From assembly GCF_014905175.1 (NCBI RefSeq), contig NC_057788.1, positions 13,107,404 to 13,171,403 of the forward strand: a stretch of DNA of 64,000 bases. The letters run 5' to 3'. The translations under genes and the position numbers were made by a program. Within the stretch, counting starts at the first letter, position 1. Each line of letters starts with the position of its first letter. This DNA comes from Aphidius gifuensis (Eukaryota > Arthropoda > Insecta > Hymenoptera > Braconidae). The notes under the pieces are model-generated. The model was given only the letters and a program-made list of their open reading frames with translations, made no database searches and was not told the DNA's origin. This document shows, piece after piece, positions 10,815 through 21,760 of this stretch.

Positions 10815-12393
10815 ATGTTATTATCAATTAATGATATTACTGAGTGGCTTGGATGTAATTTTGAGAGGAGGAATTATGTGTATGGTGAAAAAATATTAAA
10901 TGCAAAACATTTAACTCGCTGTGGTTTGAATGCAACAAAACAGAATGCAAATGACATAACATTTTGGGCACAATGCATATCAACTAGCAAGCCAAAAGAA
11001 AAACCTCATGATATTAATGGAGTAATTAAAAAAAATGGTAAAATTATTTCTGTTAAGTGTTCATGTGTAGCTGGTTTTGGTGAAAAGTGCAAACATTCAG
11101 TAGAAGCTTAGTTGTTTATTTACAAGTAAGAGCTCATAACCAAACTTTTAAATTTATTTGTTTATGTAATGTAGCTAAATGTTAAAATTTATTTTTCAGA
11201 TCTGATAATTTGAGTATTCTTTCATGTACAGATAAAAAATGTTCATGGAAAACACAAGAATATAATAATGCAATTGAAAATTTAAAACCAGTACCAATGA
11301 CAGCTCATGTATGTCCTGCTAGATCATTAAATAAACGTAAGAGCTTGAGTGATGAAACAAGTATTAATGACAACTCAAATTCAATAACGAGAAATAAAAG
11401 AAAAAATAAAGACAATAACATGAAAGTCAATGAATTGACAGATCAACAGTTGGAAAAATTGAATATGAAATTATTGATTGATTTACCCAAGTCATCACTG
11501 GTTAAAGATAAATTTGGTCGTCATGATGCAGTTCAACATGTTGAAAAATCAATTGATTTAACACAAAGTGTAGAAGACTTGATAATGAGAATATTTTCTA
11601 CTCAAACTAGTGACTTAATGGAATATATTAAAAATATAAATTTATCAGTGGAACCAGATCTTTGCTGCATAAAAATATTACAAGAATTGTCAAAAGACTT
11701 GCCAGAATTATGTTGCCAAACTAAATTGTCATATTCTTCATGGCGTGAAGCCAGACGATGTAGAATAACTGGATCAATTTGTCAAAAGGTTTTGGGTCAC
11801 AGCAAAAGCCATAATCAACAATGGTCACAAAAGTTCGTAGAGTTTTTTTATCCAAAATCATTTTCATCAAAGTATACGAAGCATGGTATAGATACAGAGC
11901 CTGAAGCACGTGCTGAATTTGTAAAACAAACTTAAATGAATGTGATTGAGATTGGGCTGGTAGTCTCACAACAAATGCCTGCTTTTGCATATTCACCAGA
12001 TGGTATTGTTGACAATCCAACAACTGGTAAACTCGAATTATTAGAGATAAAATGCCCCTACAAAGGCAAGAGTAAAATATCAGTGTTGCTGTTGAAAGCC
12101 AAGTTGGATCTGGTAAAATTTTTTGTAAAATTGATAATGGACAATACATATGGAGAAAGAGTCATCCATACTATGCTCAAATGCAACTAGGTATGGCTGT
12201 AGTAAACATGGAAGTAACTAATTTTGTTATTTATTGCTCCAGAGACAAGTCGATGGTAATTTTTAAAGCACCAATTGATGAACCATATCTTCGCAATATT
12301 TTACCTATTTTGAAGAACATTTATTATACATATTTATTACCTGAAATATGTATGAAGAGAAAGAATATCATAAAAAATAATATAGTTAACTAA
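10815..12393 (+). pseudogene. SWIM zinc finger + YqaJ (lambda-exonuclease fold) nuclease, broken
   Basis: The first ATG at 10815 opens MLLSINDITEWLGC. A SWIM-type zinc finger follows (VKCSCVAGFGEKCKHSVEA). A 74-bp intron fits at 11126-11199 (AA|GTAAG ... TTTTTCAG). Exon 2 leads into a YqaJ-like domain: WREARRCRITGS, TKHGIDTEPEAR, then AYSPDGIV and LELLEIKCPYKG, which supply the acidic residues and E-x-K of the PD-(D/E)xK core. The tail is HPYYAQMQLGMAVV. Breaks: in-frame TAG at 11109-11111, in-frame TAA at 11933-11935, and a frame change near 12085. YqaJ proteins are phage-recombinase-type exonucleases. Here the protein would act with the transposase of the same element. Confidence 0.8.
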
Positions 12394-12841
12394 AATATTA
12401 TCATATCTTTATTTTTATTAGCAAGTTTTTAGCCTCATACATGATTCTTTATATAAATTTTATATGAATAGATATATAAATTTATTTTTTATTACATGAT
12501 GAAATAGATAAATTATATTTATTATTATATGTCTTTTTCTTCTCAGGTTTTTTTTTATTTGTTAAAGAATATAAAAAAATTATTTTAATAATTTTTTTTT
12601 AATTGAAAATTTGTTTTTTATATGACAACACATGTATCGTAAATTTTAAAAAATTTAGCATGATTTTATTATTACAATTGATGAGAAAAATAAAAAAAAA
12701 AATGAAAATATCCATTGTATTCATTCCAAACACTATTACCATTTTTTTATCATTCCAGGCTTTAATTCCATGATACAATTTAATTATAAAATTAATTTTA
12801 TACAATTATTGTGTTCAGATATGTAACACATGAAGATGTCT
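12394..12841. other. AT-rich spacer between the two convergent transposon genes
   Basis: No supported gene. It contains several AATAAA-like and T-rich stretches that could serve as polyadenylation signals for both convergent genes. Confidence 0.4.
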
Positions 12842-14870
12842 TCAATGACCCATAAATTTATCATCACTTAGTATTGGTGATGATAAGTTAACAGTTGCAC
12901 AAATGACTGAAAAAATTTCATCAATATTTTCTCGCAAATGAGCAGGTAAACTTGACCCAAGAATATCAAAATTTTTGATTCTTTGATTTGACCTTTCAAT
13001 ATGCACTCTAGCAGTTGCGATTCTTGATGTTAAAGTAGCCTTTTCTGGTGAAAATTGTTTTTTTCTTTTAAAAAAGGAAGTTTTATGAGTTTAATATTGT
13101 TTTGTAAACAAATTTCATCAATAAGAAATCCCTCGTCGACCATTACTACTTCCACCATATGCTTTGCTAATAAATGTAATTGTACCAGATGGACTTACTC
13201 CTGTCATAAACTTGAATGTATTGTAACCTTTGTAATGTGAATATGTAAGTAACTGACAACAAAGATTAGGTAGAACTTGTATATGAATCTCAGTACAATC
13301 GACTATCACAATAACATCCTCGAAATTTTCAAAACATTTAGGCATATTTCTTGAGTTTTGTTCCCTTGAAGGCCAACGAATAGCGAGCTTTGGTAAACAT
13401 TTGCTCAATATACAAATCATTTTCTTAAATACTCGTTGGCAATGTCTTTCTGAATAAGCTTTAAATATTAAAGACAATAAAGCATATGATGCATTGTGCT
13501 TCAATTTCATGTACGTCATGATTATTTGCTCCCTGGTGCTCATCCTCTTTTTTTTATGCCAATTAGAACTTCCTATAACACATTTAACAACTTCAACAAT
13601 AAAATCGAGAATAGGAAATGACTCAATACCTGTTGCAGTACTTAGCTCAGCATCAGTATTAAGACAAAAAAGAGGAGAGATCAAACCAGTGTTTACTTGA
13701 ACTCCAATATGTCGACTGTAACTGGTGTTGACTGACATGTCTAATACCTGATCGCTTTCCTCAAATGAATTATCAGAACTTGATGTATTTGACAAATTAA
13801 GCACATCATTAGCATCACCATCATTATAACATGAAGAAGTAGTCCAGTTACTGTTGGAAGAACAGCTTGATTCCATTGAATTATCAAACATGTTGACCTC
13901 ATTTACATCATCAACAGATGAAGAACAATTTGATTCCATTGAACCATCAGTATCAATATCACACTGCATTGAAGTGTCAACTTTTCTTTTTTTTATTTCA
14001 GAGCATGTTTTAATAATTTTATCTTTTATACTCATATCTTCTTTATGATTGAATGCAGATATATTCTCATATATTTCAACAATATAATCAAGTAAGAAAA
14101 ACGATTCTATACCAGTTGCATCTTTCAGTTCAGCATCAGTACGATATATAAATTAATTTGGTGTATTTTGGTATTCACAATCTTGGTCAGTTATATCAGT
14201 ACAATTTAACTTCACTGACAAATCAATAACATCATTAGAACAATGTGGTGAATTTATTTGGTCAATATTACCATCAAGAGATGGTGAGTCTGGATGACGT
14301 GGTGAATTTAAAGATAATTCTTCATCATCATTTTCAGGAAAAGATGAACTTTTATCGACAGGAGATGATGAGTTTGATGATAATTGTTGTACATTAATAA
14401 ACTCATTAAGCATCACAGGATCTGGCAAGTTACACGTTGGTATAGCTGTTTTTTTTAATTGTTTTTGTGATGAACGAATATCTACAAAACAAAAAAAAAA
14501 CAAATATAATAATTGCTTTATAAGTACTTATGTTTTTTTTTTCTAAATGTTAGGTTAATCATCACAATCAAAATTAAACTTTATAAAATATTATATAATT
14601 ACCTGGTAAGATGTAGTCACATTTTGAAAAATGTAAAGAACATACTCTTGTGTAGTTGGTTACTTTTGTTATTTTTAATAAATTTTTCCACACTAAAAAA
14701 CGATCTACTGTTTCCAAGTTTTTGTTTTTGATTATGTATTTATTGGGCTTTGGAAACATATGAAATCTTAAATTAAAATTTTTTTCAGCACGACTGATAC
14801 AATCCTTTACTGAACATGAATAATTCGTTTTTTTTATACGCTCTGGAAAAATACCAGCCTCAACACTCAT
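12842..14870 (-). pseudogene. THAP-domain DDE_Tnp_4 transposase, broken
   Basis: Exon 1 (14870-14603) encodes a THAP zinc finger: CSVKDC, FHMFPK, TRVCSLHF, DYILPG. A 121-bp GT-AG intron (14602-14482) joins in frame to exon 2, whose start (LKKTAIPTCNLP) supplies the AVPTIF-like end of THAP. An acidic Ser-rich linker follows, then the DDE_Tnp_4 core: VIVIVDCTEI (first D), SHYKGYNTFKF, ISKAYGG, a deleted patch, DEGFLIDEI (second D), and ARVHIERSNQRIK (the E). Breaks: in-frame TAA at about 14154; loss of the segment between YGG and DEGF near 13125; a frame change in an A-run near 13065. A TDAEL..ATGIESF block occurs twice (about 14130-14060 and 13650-13585), showing an internal duplication of about 480 bp. 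Confidence 0.85.
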
Positions 14871-15108
14871 TTTTTATTTATTAGTTTTTTAATAATATTC
14901 AATCTGTATAAATTTCTTTGACACTTGGCTACGACTCCATGACTATTATGTAGTATACTATTATTATGATTCAGACCATTTGGAAATAGTTTACTATTCG
15001 GCCACCAGATGCCATGGTGAATAGGTCAGAACACTATAAAAATAAATGTATATATGCGACCCCCCACTATTTTCTTCTAAATTCATATAAGATAAATATA
15101 ATTTGTTT

Positions 15109-16236
15109 TTATTTTTTTGCTGAAAAAAATAGCTCACGTGCTTCTTTGCTAATAAATTTCAATCTAATTGGACCTTTAACCACGAGATTTTTACCTAGTC
15201 TACCTGAATCAATAACAAGTGATGAATTGAAATCAATAGATTTACATAGACTAGTAATGATAGATTGTAACTCTTCAGTGTGTGAAAAAGGTATTCCAAA
15301 AACCACAACCTCAGTTGATAGATCTAAAACAAGGTTGTTAACTGGTGAACCTTGAGTAATATCAACTGATAATTTATTTAATTTATCTGATAATAAATTA
15401 ACATCATCTTTTAATGATGATATATTATCATTAATAAAAAACACTTGATTTTCTAATCCATCAATTCTATCTTCTCCATTTTTAATTCTTGTATTTAATG
15501 AGATTAATGAGTCATTTAATGATGTTTTTAAAGCTTGAAGGTCTTCCTTGCAAGTAGACTGCTCATTGGAAATTTTCTGACACCAAGAAATTATATTATC
15601 TAATTTATTCTCAACAGAAGCACAATCAGCTTTTAATTCAGGATTATTTACAAGGCTGATGTTAGTTGTGGAAGCATTATCTTTTGACGAATGATCTGAT
15701 GAATCATCATCACTTGAATAATCACCTTTATCTGCCATGTCATCAGTAGATTTATTTAACGTAATAGACACAGACTCTGGCAATACATCATCATTGATAA
15801 TGTCGTTATTAACATTAGTAGTCCGTGGAATAACTGATGAAGCAATCATAGTAGAACCAGATTCAACTGATGAAACACGTGTTGGTGAAGACATGATAGT
15901 TATAGTAGTACTAGGGATAGTACAAGATGAGACTGTACACGAAGTTGTTGTTGAAGTTGCTTGAGATGTTAAACTCATTTTTTCAATGCACCTTGGACAA
16001 GAATCAGCGATGAATTTTTTATAGTCATGTATAGAATGCACAGGTGAAAAAAGAGTATTTGACTTTACAAAGCTTTTCAAACAGTCAATATGAAAAGAGT
16101 GTTTACAACTCGTATTAGTGATGAATGTTAAATCAACAGAGTCTTTTTTGTCTCCTTTAAGTATAAAATCACCCAGACAGATCCTGCAATAATTAAGTGG
16201 CCAATTCTCAAGCAATGATAACGTGTTTTTAATCAT
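15109..16236 (-). CDS. LINE ORF1-like protein, truncated (zinc finger + coiled coil + RRM-like end)
   Basis: From the ATG at 16236 the product has a RING/PHD-like finger (CRICLG ... CKHSFHIDC ... CPRC). A Ser/Thr-rich stretch, an acidic segment and a long heptad-like coiled coil (ENKLDNIISWCQ to LSDKLNKLS) follow. It ends with VVVFGIPFSHTEELQSI and GRLGKN...PIRLKF, typical of the RNA-binding domain of non-LTR retrotransposon ORF1 proteins. It stops at 15109 just after that domain, short of the expected C-terminus, with no ORF2 nearby. Likely a relic, although the remaining frame is open. Confidence 0.65.
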   Translation of the reverse strand: MIKNTLSLLENWPLNYCRICLGDFILKGDKKDSVDLTFITNTSCKHSFHIDCLKSFVKSNTLFSPVHSIHDYKKFIADSCPRCIEKMSLTSQATSTTTSCTVSSCTIPSTTITIMSSPTRVSSVESGSTMIASSVIPRTTNVNNDIINDDVLPESVSITLNKSTDDMADKGDYSSDDDSSDHSSKDNASTTNISLVNNPELKADCASVENKLDNIISWCQKISNEQSTCKEDLQALKTSLNDSLISLNTRIKNGEDRIDGLENQVFFINDNISSLKDDVNLLSDKLNKLSVDITQGSPVNNLVLDLSTEVVVFGIPFSHTEELQSIITSLCKSIDFNSSLVIDSGRLGKNLVVKGPIRLKFISKEARELFFSAKK

Positions 16237-16269
16237 TAATTTTTTTTCACAATTACTGCGTGTTGTCAC

Positions 16270-16834
16270 AGTAAATATATTTCATTCAATCATCTAAACA
16301 ATCAGTATTTCGAATAGACTCATTCAAATTGTTAATTAAATTCTTGAATAACAATGTGACAGCAGGCGAATAAGGTTATGTTAATCAAGTAACAACAAAT
16401 TCCATAAAAAAAAGGAAGCAGGAATAACTCCACAGTTAATAAATTATAGAAATTTGAATGTAGATGATAAACGATATACTAGTGATAATAACTTATATTC
16501 AATTCAATTAATTAAATTAATTTAATAACAATTTTTTATTTTTGAGGATAAATCACGTTAGAACTGCTTTACCGACTTTACCTTATTTTTATTAATTATT
16601 CATCTTCTATCTTATTTATCTTTTCTATAATATTCTATTAAACAATATTTAAAATCTAAATGCATGCAAGTTTATCAAATGTGCACATGCTCCATAATAT
16701 ATACGTCGTGCTCTCTATATACCACGCACGCTTTATAAATATATACAGCATGGTCTATATAATGTGGCTGAAACTAGCAACTACGTCCAGCAACTAAGTA
16801 CAGTCAAAAAATTAAAAGTATCACCGCATTAAAA
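16270..16834. other. No gene seen
   Basis: AT-rich DNA upstream of the ORF1 relic, possibly its 5' untranslated region. A moderately GC-richer strip at 16660-16800 has no open frame. Confidence 0.4.
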
Positions 16835-17215
16835 TTCAATTTTTTTTTTTAAACAATAATAGTTGAGTGTTTGAAAGTTCAGACCACAAATATCATAAGA
16901 AGTAATTTATTCTTTGTTTTTTAAATTTTGATTTGATATAATTAACAAAAAAATTAAGCATTTTTACTATTGTTTATCGAGATAAAAACAAAATTAATAT
17001 TTTTTTTTTTGGTCAAAATTAAATATCCCGGTTTTTTTTTTTTTTTAACAATAATAATTAATTGTTTATAAATGCGGACTACAAATATCATTAGTAGTAA
17101 TTTATTCTTTGTTTTTTAAATTTTAATTTGATATGATTAACAGAAAAATAAAAACATTTCTACTATTGTTTATCGAGATGAAAACAAAATTAATTTTTTT
17201 TTTTTCATTTAATAT
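16835..17215. repeat. Two units of a roughly 200-bp tandem repeat
   Basis: Each unit holds AACAATAAT...GTTTA, ACCACAAATATCAT, AGTAATTTATTCTTTG, TTTATCGAGAT.AAAACAAA and a T-run. Further units of the same family are at 21350-21760, so the array appears split by the DNA in between. Confidence 0.8.
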
Positions 17216-17932
17216 TTTTCGCTAGGTGGCGCTCGTGCTGGTTGACACGTATTTTTATCCATACTATAAAGTGTGATTTTTAATTAACTGAAAATCTATC
17301 AAATAGTTTAATAAATATAGTGAATTTGTGGCCCATTGATAGCGGGTTTCATATTGATCTTGTGGAACTAATAATCTTAAATCTAGCAACAGTGACAATC
17401 GTTTTATTAAAATTTTATTTTTGACACCTATGGCTGGTGTCCTTGTCAGACATTTCTGGTGTCCTGTCTGTTGCTTGTTAATATTATAAGTGTGATAATA
17501 GTAATAAACACTTGATCTGAACTCATTATAGTGGTCTACTGATTGATATATATGTCACTAACTATGTGGACGTGGCATTAAGTAGTTACAAGACACAATA
17601 GCAGTAGCTAATCTGAAATATCAATAATAACAATTATAATAATTGACACATCGTAATTTTTATCATCCATCTTTATCATCCATTTTTATAGCTCAACAGT
17701 GGCTCCTCTACATATACAACTTTTGCGTTCACCTTTGTGAACTACTGCATAATAATTGTGACACATACATATTACTGCATTACCGATCGATGTATATGTA
17801 TATTGTTAAGCATCAGGTGACACTAGCTTTCGACATCTGTCAAAGTCACCATAAATATGAACAATACATCACAATATATTAATGACAACTTATCTCATTA
17901 TATACTAATCTAATAGCTGTATTCAATGAATT

Positions 17933-18811
17933 ATGGATCCTATCAACTGTGGCCGTTGTAAGGCTAAGGTAGTAGGGGAAAATGTAAAGTGTGGTCATTT
18001 TTCATGTACTGCACACTTCCACCCTGTGGCTGTGCTACTCGTGCTCTTAGTAATGATAACAAGTCTTGCAATATATGTAAACCTGGTGGTGGTAGTACCG
18101 CGTCCACACCTACTTATGGTGATAAAAATCAAATATTTAACTTTGATGCAGCGAAATATCAATTAGATTTTGATACCAAGATCAACGAACTTGAACCATC
18201 AACCTTGAAACTAAAATATCAGCCTTACGTGTTAAGAATATAAGAATATGTGACAGTATTAAAGCTATGTGTGACACTATAAATAACACACTGGCCACTA
18301 CCATAAAATCTCATTCTGAAGCTATTGGTTCATTACAACAATCAGTATCTACTAACACCAATGATATAGCTACAATTAGACATAATTTGAGTAATAATTC
18401 AAGGCTAACTATTGCAGAAATTGAGGACAGATTTATCAGAAAGGATCTAGCCATTTTTAATCTAAATGAGTCCTCAGCACCAACAGCAGCTGACAGACAA
18501 ACTGATGACAGACAAAACATCATCATTTGAAAAATGCTGTATTCACCAAAGACAAAACTGTTATGCAGCAGCAGAATTATCAACAGATAAAAGCACTGTT
18601 AAATCAAAGATTGGCAACTGGTGTAACAAATCTGTGCATACGAGAGGTAAATAACTTTTACGTGATTAAAAATAAAAATAAACATTTTAAGGACAATACT
18701 ATGTCCATGCCATATCATCAGCAGCAACAACAGCAGCAACAACAACAACAACAACAACAGCAAATACTTTCTACTCCACAAGCTGGCTCTGGTAGCTCTA
18801 TGGATACATAA
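17933..18811 (+). pseudogene. Degenerate LINE ORF1-like gene with glutamine run
   Basis: The start MDPINCGRCKAKVVGENVKC is a zinc-finger opening. The frame shifts soon after, and HLPPCGCATRALS...CNICKPG continues in another frame. Next come coiled-coil-like segments (SEAIGSLQQSVSTNTNDIAT), then LAIFNLNESSAPTAADRQ and DKTVMQQQNYQQIKALLN...CIREVNNFYVI, in the order of ORF1 RNA-binding and C-terminal domains. A CAG/CAA glutamine run lies at 18717-18763. At least three frame changes show it is dead. The upstream strip 17216-17560 (CGCTAGGTGGCGCTCGTGCT onward) may be its 5' UTR. Confidence 0.6.
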
Positions 18812-19225
18812 TCTAAAAAATCCATTCTCTATTATTATAGACCCATATTATTCGATTCTAATTGGTCTGGGTTATTATATTTTCACATTTTTGATGTCGT
18901 TATTATTTATTATCACTCGAGTAACTATATTAATCTGGATTTTATTGTATCATAATGTGTAACTACGCCTAAACATTTCAACTTATTATCAACTCCTGCC
19001 TCTTCTCATTATCAATCACCCTATTTTTCGGAACAACACTTCACTCACAATATTAAATCAATTTACGTTGATCTCTTGCTTGGTGCATTGATGACTGTGT
19101 CCAGGGAGGTGTTGCTAATTGAATATGCAATAATATCGTTACTACCAATGTTTCTCAAGTTATACACCTTGTAATCATATAACTTACTGATAATTCAAAC
19201 TAGTATGTTTCATCTAACATGAAGT
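18812..19225. other. No gene seen; end of LINE relic region
   Basis: Unstructured DNA between the ORF1 relic and the solo LTR. No open frame of interest. Confidence 0.4.
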
Positions 19226-21024
19226 TGAAATATCGTAGCCGGATTATCTATTAGACAATCAATATTGCCCTGTAAAATAATCCAACTAGATATGTATTTT
19301 AATTAACCCTGTTTTTCCTGCGCAGCAATGGCGCATAAGAATGGTAGGGAGACGGAAATGCGCAATGTAGGGAGAGGTAAAAAGGAACCTGAAAAATACG
19401 CGAAAATAAAACACAATAATGCGGTAGAAATAATTTTAAATAACACTTGTAAATTCGGTAAAAATCGGAGCACAATTTATTTGTAAATTACCCTGTTGTT
19501 ATTACATGAAAATGCGATACAAAACAATTATAAAAATATGTAACCCAATTGAATTTTACTCGCGCGTCGCGTCGAAAAGAGAGAGAACCTAAAGCCATGC
19601 GGTCGTGACGGAGTCAGAGACAGAGAAATATTAAAACTGCGAATAACCCGATTAATAATCAAATTATGACGGCCGAAAGACAAGCGACGGGATTGAGAAG
19701 CAATCCAGTCGATTAATTAAGCAAGTCACTGACTCTACATTGACGCTACGATGACGCTTGGCTTTTACAATATTAATATTTTTACACTTGTCATAAATTC
19801 ACTGAACAAACACTGAACAAAATTTATTTAAAGGAAGGTACTTACATTGATTGACGGTGATTTAATCTAGCAATCTAGTGACGGCGTGTACCTTGGCTTG
19901 ACCTTGGAGACGCTCGCAAAATTGACAGGTTGGCTTGGTTACAATATCGCCAGTAATGATGTGTAAAAATATATATAAATATATATATATATTTTATTTA
20001 AATGTAGTACAATGTAATTATACAAGTTGGTTGTATGTGATCGACGGTTGTCAGTAGACATAAACGTATGACTCAATAAAATGTGAACACTAAATCACAG
20101 ACGAGACTTTAAAATAAAATTATGGACGCACTGGTGGTTTGTATAATTAAATAAATAACTGATTATTTATTATCGCAAAATGTATGAATATTCTATTCAA
20201 TATTTATTTGATTAGACAATGCAACACAATGCGTGCTTTAAATTTAATTTACTCAAGCAAGAAAATTTTAGACCATGCGGTCGTAATTTATTTCAAGTTA
20301 AATTGGTAAGTGATTTAATGAATTTAAATTACTGATTTAAGTAACCAAATGTTACTTAAATATTATTGAAACAATAAATTGATAAAATAATCAATAAAAT
20401 ATTGAATAAGTATAACTTACAGTTGTGCTGATTTGTAGAAAATATTCTAAGTTTTTTAGAGCAATTAAAATGCGACGAGGCAAAGTGCCTATGCTAGTTA
20501 GAGATAGAAGAGCTGGTGTAGGTCAAGGAACTAACTCTGACCGAGTGACCGAGATCTAGCGATCAATCTCGCTCGATGCCCTCAGAACATAAGGGTAGGT
20601 GGGGATCCTTCGGGGATGTTCGGTTTTCCTCCTTGGTCCAGTTCCACTTTCCTTATGTCGACTATTTCTTATTGGTTGAGGAAGATCTTAGGATTTTCCA
20701 ACCTTAATTAAAATTATTTCTACTTGTCTAATTATGACATGAGTGGTACCGAGAGAATCCCTATATTTTTAGGATTCTGTCGATATCACTCATTATATTA
20801 ATTTATATTTAATTTTCCAAAATAAAATTGGCGGTAGATGCGCTCGGCAATAGTGCCGGCTCAAGTAGTTTGTTGGGGGTGCAAAACCTCTAGCTCCCTT
20901 AAATATGATAACTTGACGATCTGCAAGATGGAGCTAGGGGTATTAAAAAGTACCCTGAATATATAATGTAAAATAATATAAAGAAAAATGAAAAAGTTTG
21001 TGCGGCTTACCGCCGGACATTACA
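19226..21024 (-). mobile_element. Solo LTR, about 1.8 kb, with 4-bp target duplication
   Basis: It begins TGAAATATCGTAGCCGG and ends CCGCCGGACATTACA, so it is bounded by TG...CA. The flanking bases are AAGT on both sides (19222-19225 and 21025-21028), a 4-bp duplication typical of gypsy integrases. No internal genes adjoin it, so it is the product of LTR-LTR recombination. It carries the motif GACCATGCGGTCGTAA near 20271-20287. Confidence 0.92.
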
Positions 21025-21349
21025 AAGTCATACACTACATCATTTATTATTTGTATACTATACTGTTGTAAATACTTGATTTTAAGCCTAATTATTGATG
21101 TATTTATAGTTTTTGAATTTTCGGATTATATTAATGAACAAACACATCTCGTTACCATTGTTATATTACAAGTTTTATATACATACATACAATTGATATA
21201 TATACTGTATACTACTTTACTCTTAATATAACTAATTGATCAAGAATTGTCAACCATCAAATTAGTGACCACTAACGTCAACCCTTTGTGTTGCCTGGTC
21301 TATGTAGTGATAAAATAAAATAAAAATAAAAATAAAATAAAAATGATAT

Positions 21350-21760
21350 ATGCTGGTTTTTTTTTTTTTAACAACAACGATTAATTGTTTATGAGTGCGG
21401 ACCGCAAATATCATAAGTAGTAATTTGTTTTTGTTTTTTAAATTTTAATTGAATGTGATTAACAGAAAAATAAAAATATTTCTACTTTTGTTTATCGAGA
21501 TAAAAACAAAATTAATTTTTTTTTTTCCATCAAAATGAAATATCCTGGTTTTTTTTTTTTTTTTTTAACAATAATAATTAATTATTTATAAGTGCGAACC
21601 ACAAATATCATGAGTAGTAATTTATTCTTTGTTTTTCAAATTTTAATTTGATATAATTAACAAAAAAAGAAAAACATTTTTACTATTGTTTATCGAGATG
21701 AAAACAAAATTAATTTTTTTTTATCAAATTGAAGCAGCCCGGTTTTTTTATTTTCAATTT
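21350..21760. repeat. Two further units of the roughly 200-bp tandem repeat
   Basis: Same unit as 16835-17215 (ACCACAAATATCATGAGTAG, TTTATCGAGAT.AAAACAAAATTAA, long T-runs). Confidence 0.8.

Larger units (their letters stand above)
10675..15034. mobile_element. Two-gene DNA transposon, ISL2EU-like (SWIM-YqaJ plus THAP-DDE)
   Basis: The left end GGGATCTGACCTAT (10675) and the right end ATAGGTCAGAACAC (to 15034) are inverted repeats matching at 12 of 14 positions. The flanks are TATA on both sides, compatible with a TA or TATA target duplication. Inside, a plus-strand SWIM/YqaJ nuclease gene and a minus-strand THAP/DDE_Tnp_4 transposase gene face each other tail to tail. From family knowledge, ISL2EU transposons pair an IS-like DDE transposase with a YqaJ nuclease; that assignment is recalled, not searched. 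Both genes carry stops or frame changes, so this copy looks non-autonomous now. Confidence 0.75.

Noticed and set aside
13118..14870. Transposase as Kolobok (also THAP-bearing)
   Set aside because: The core reads as DDE_Tnp_4, the partner gene is YqaJ, and flanks are TA/TATA rather than TTAA.
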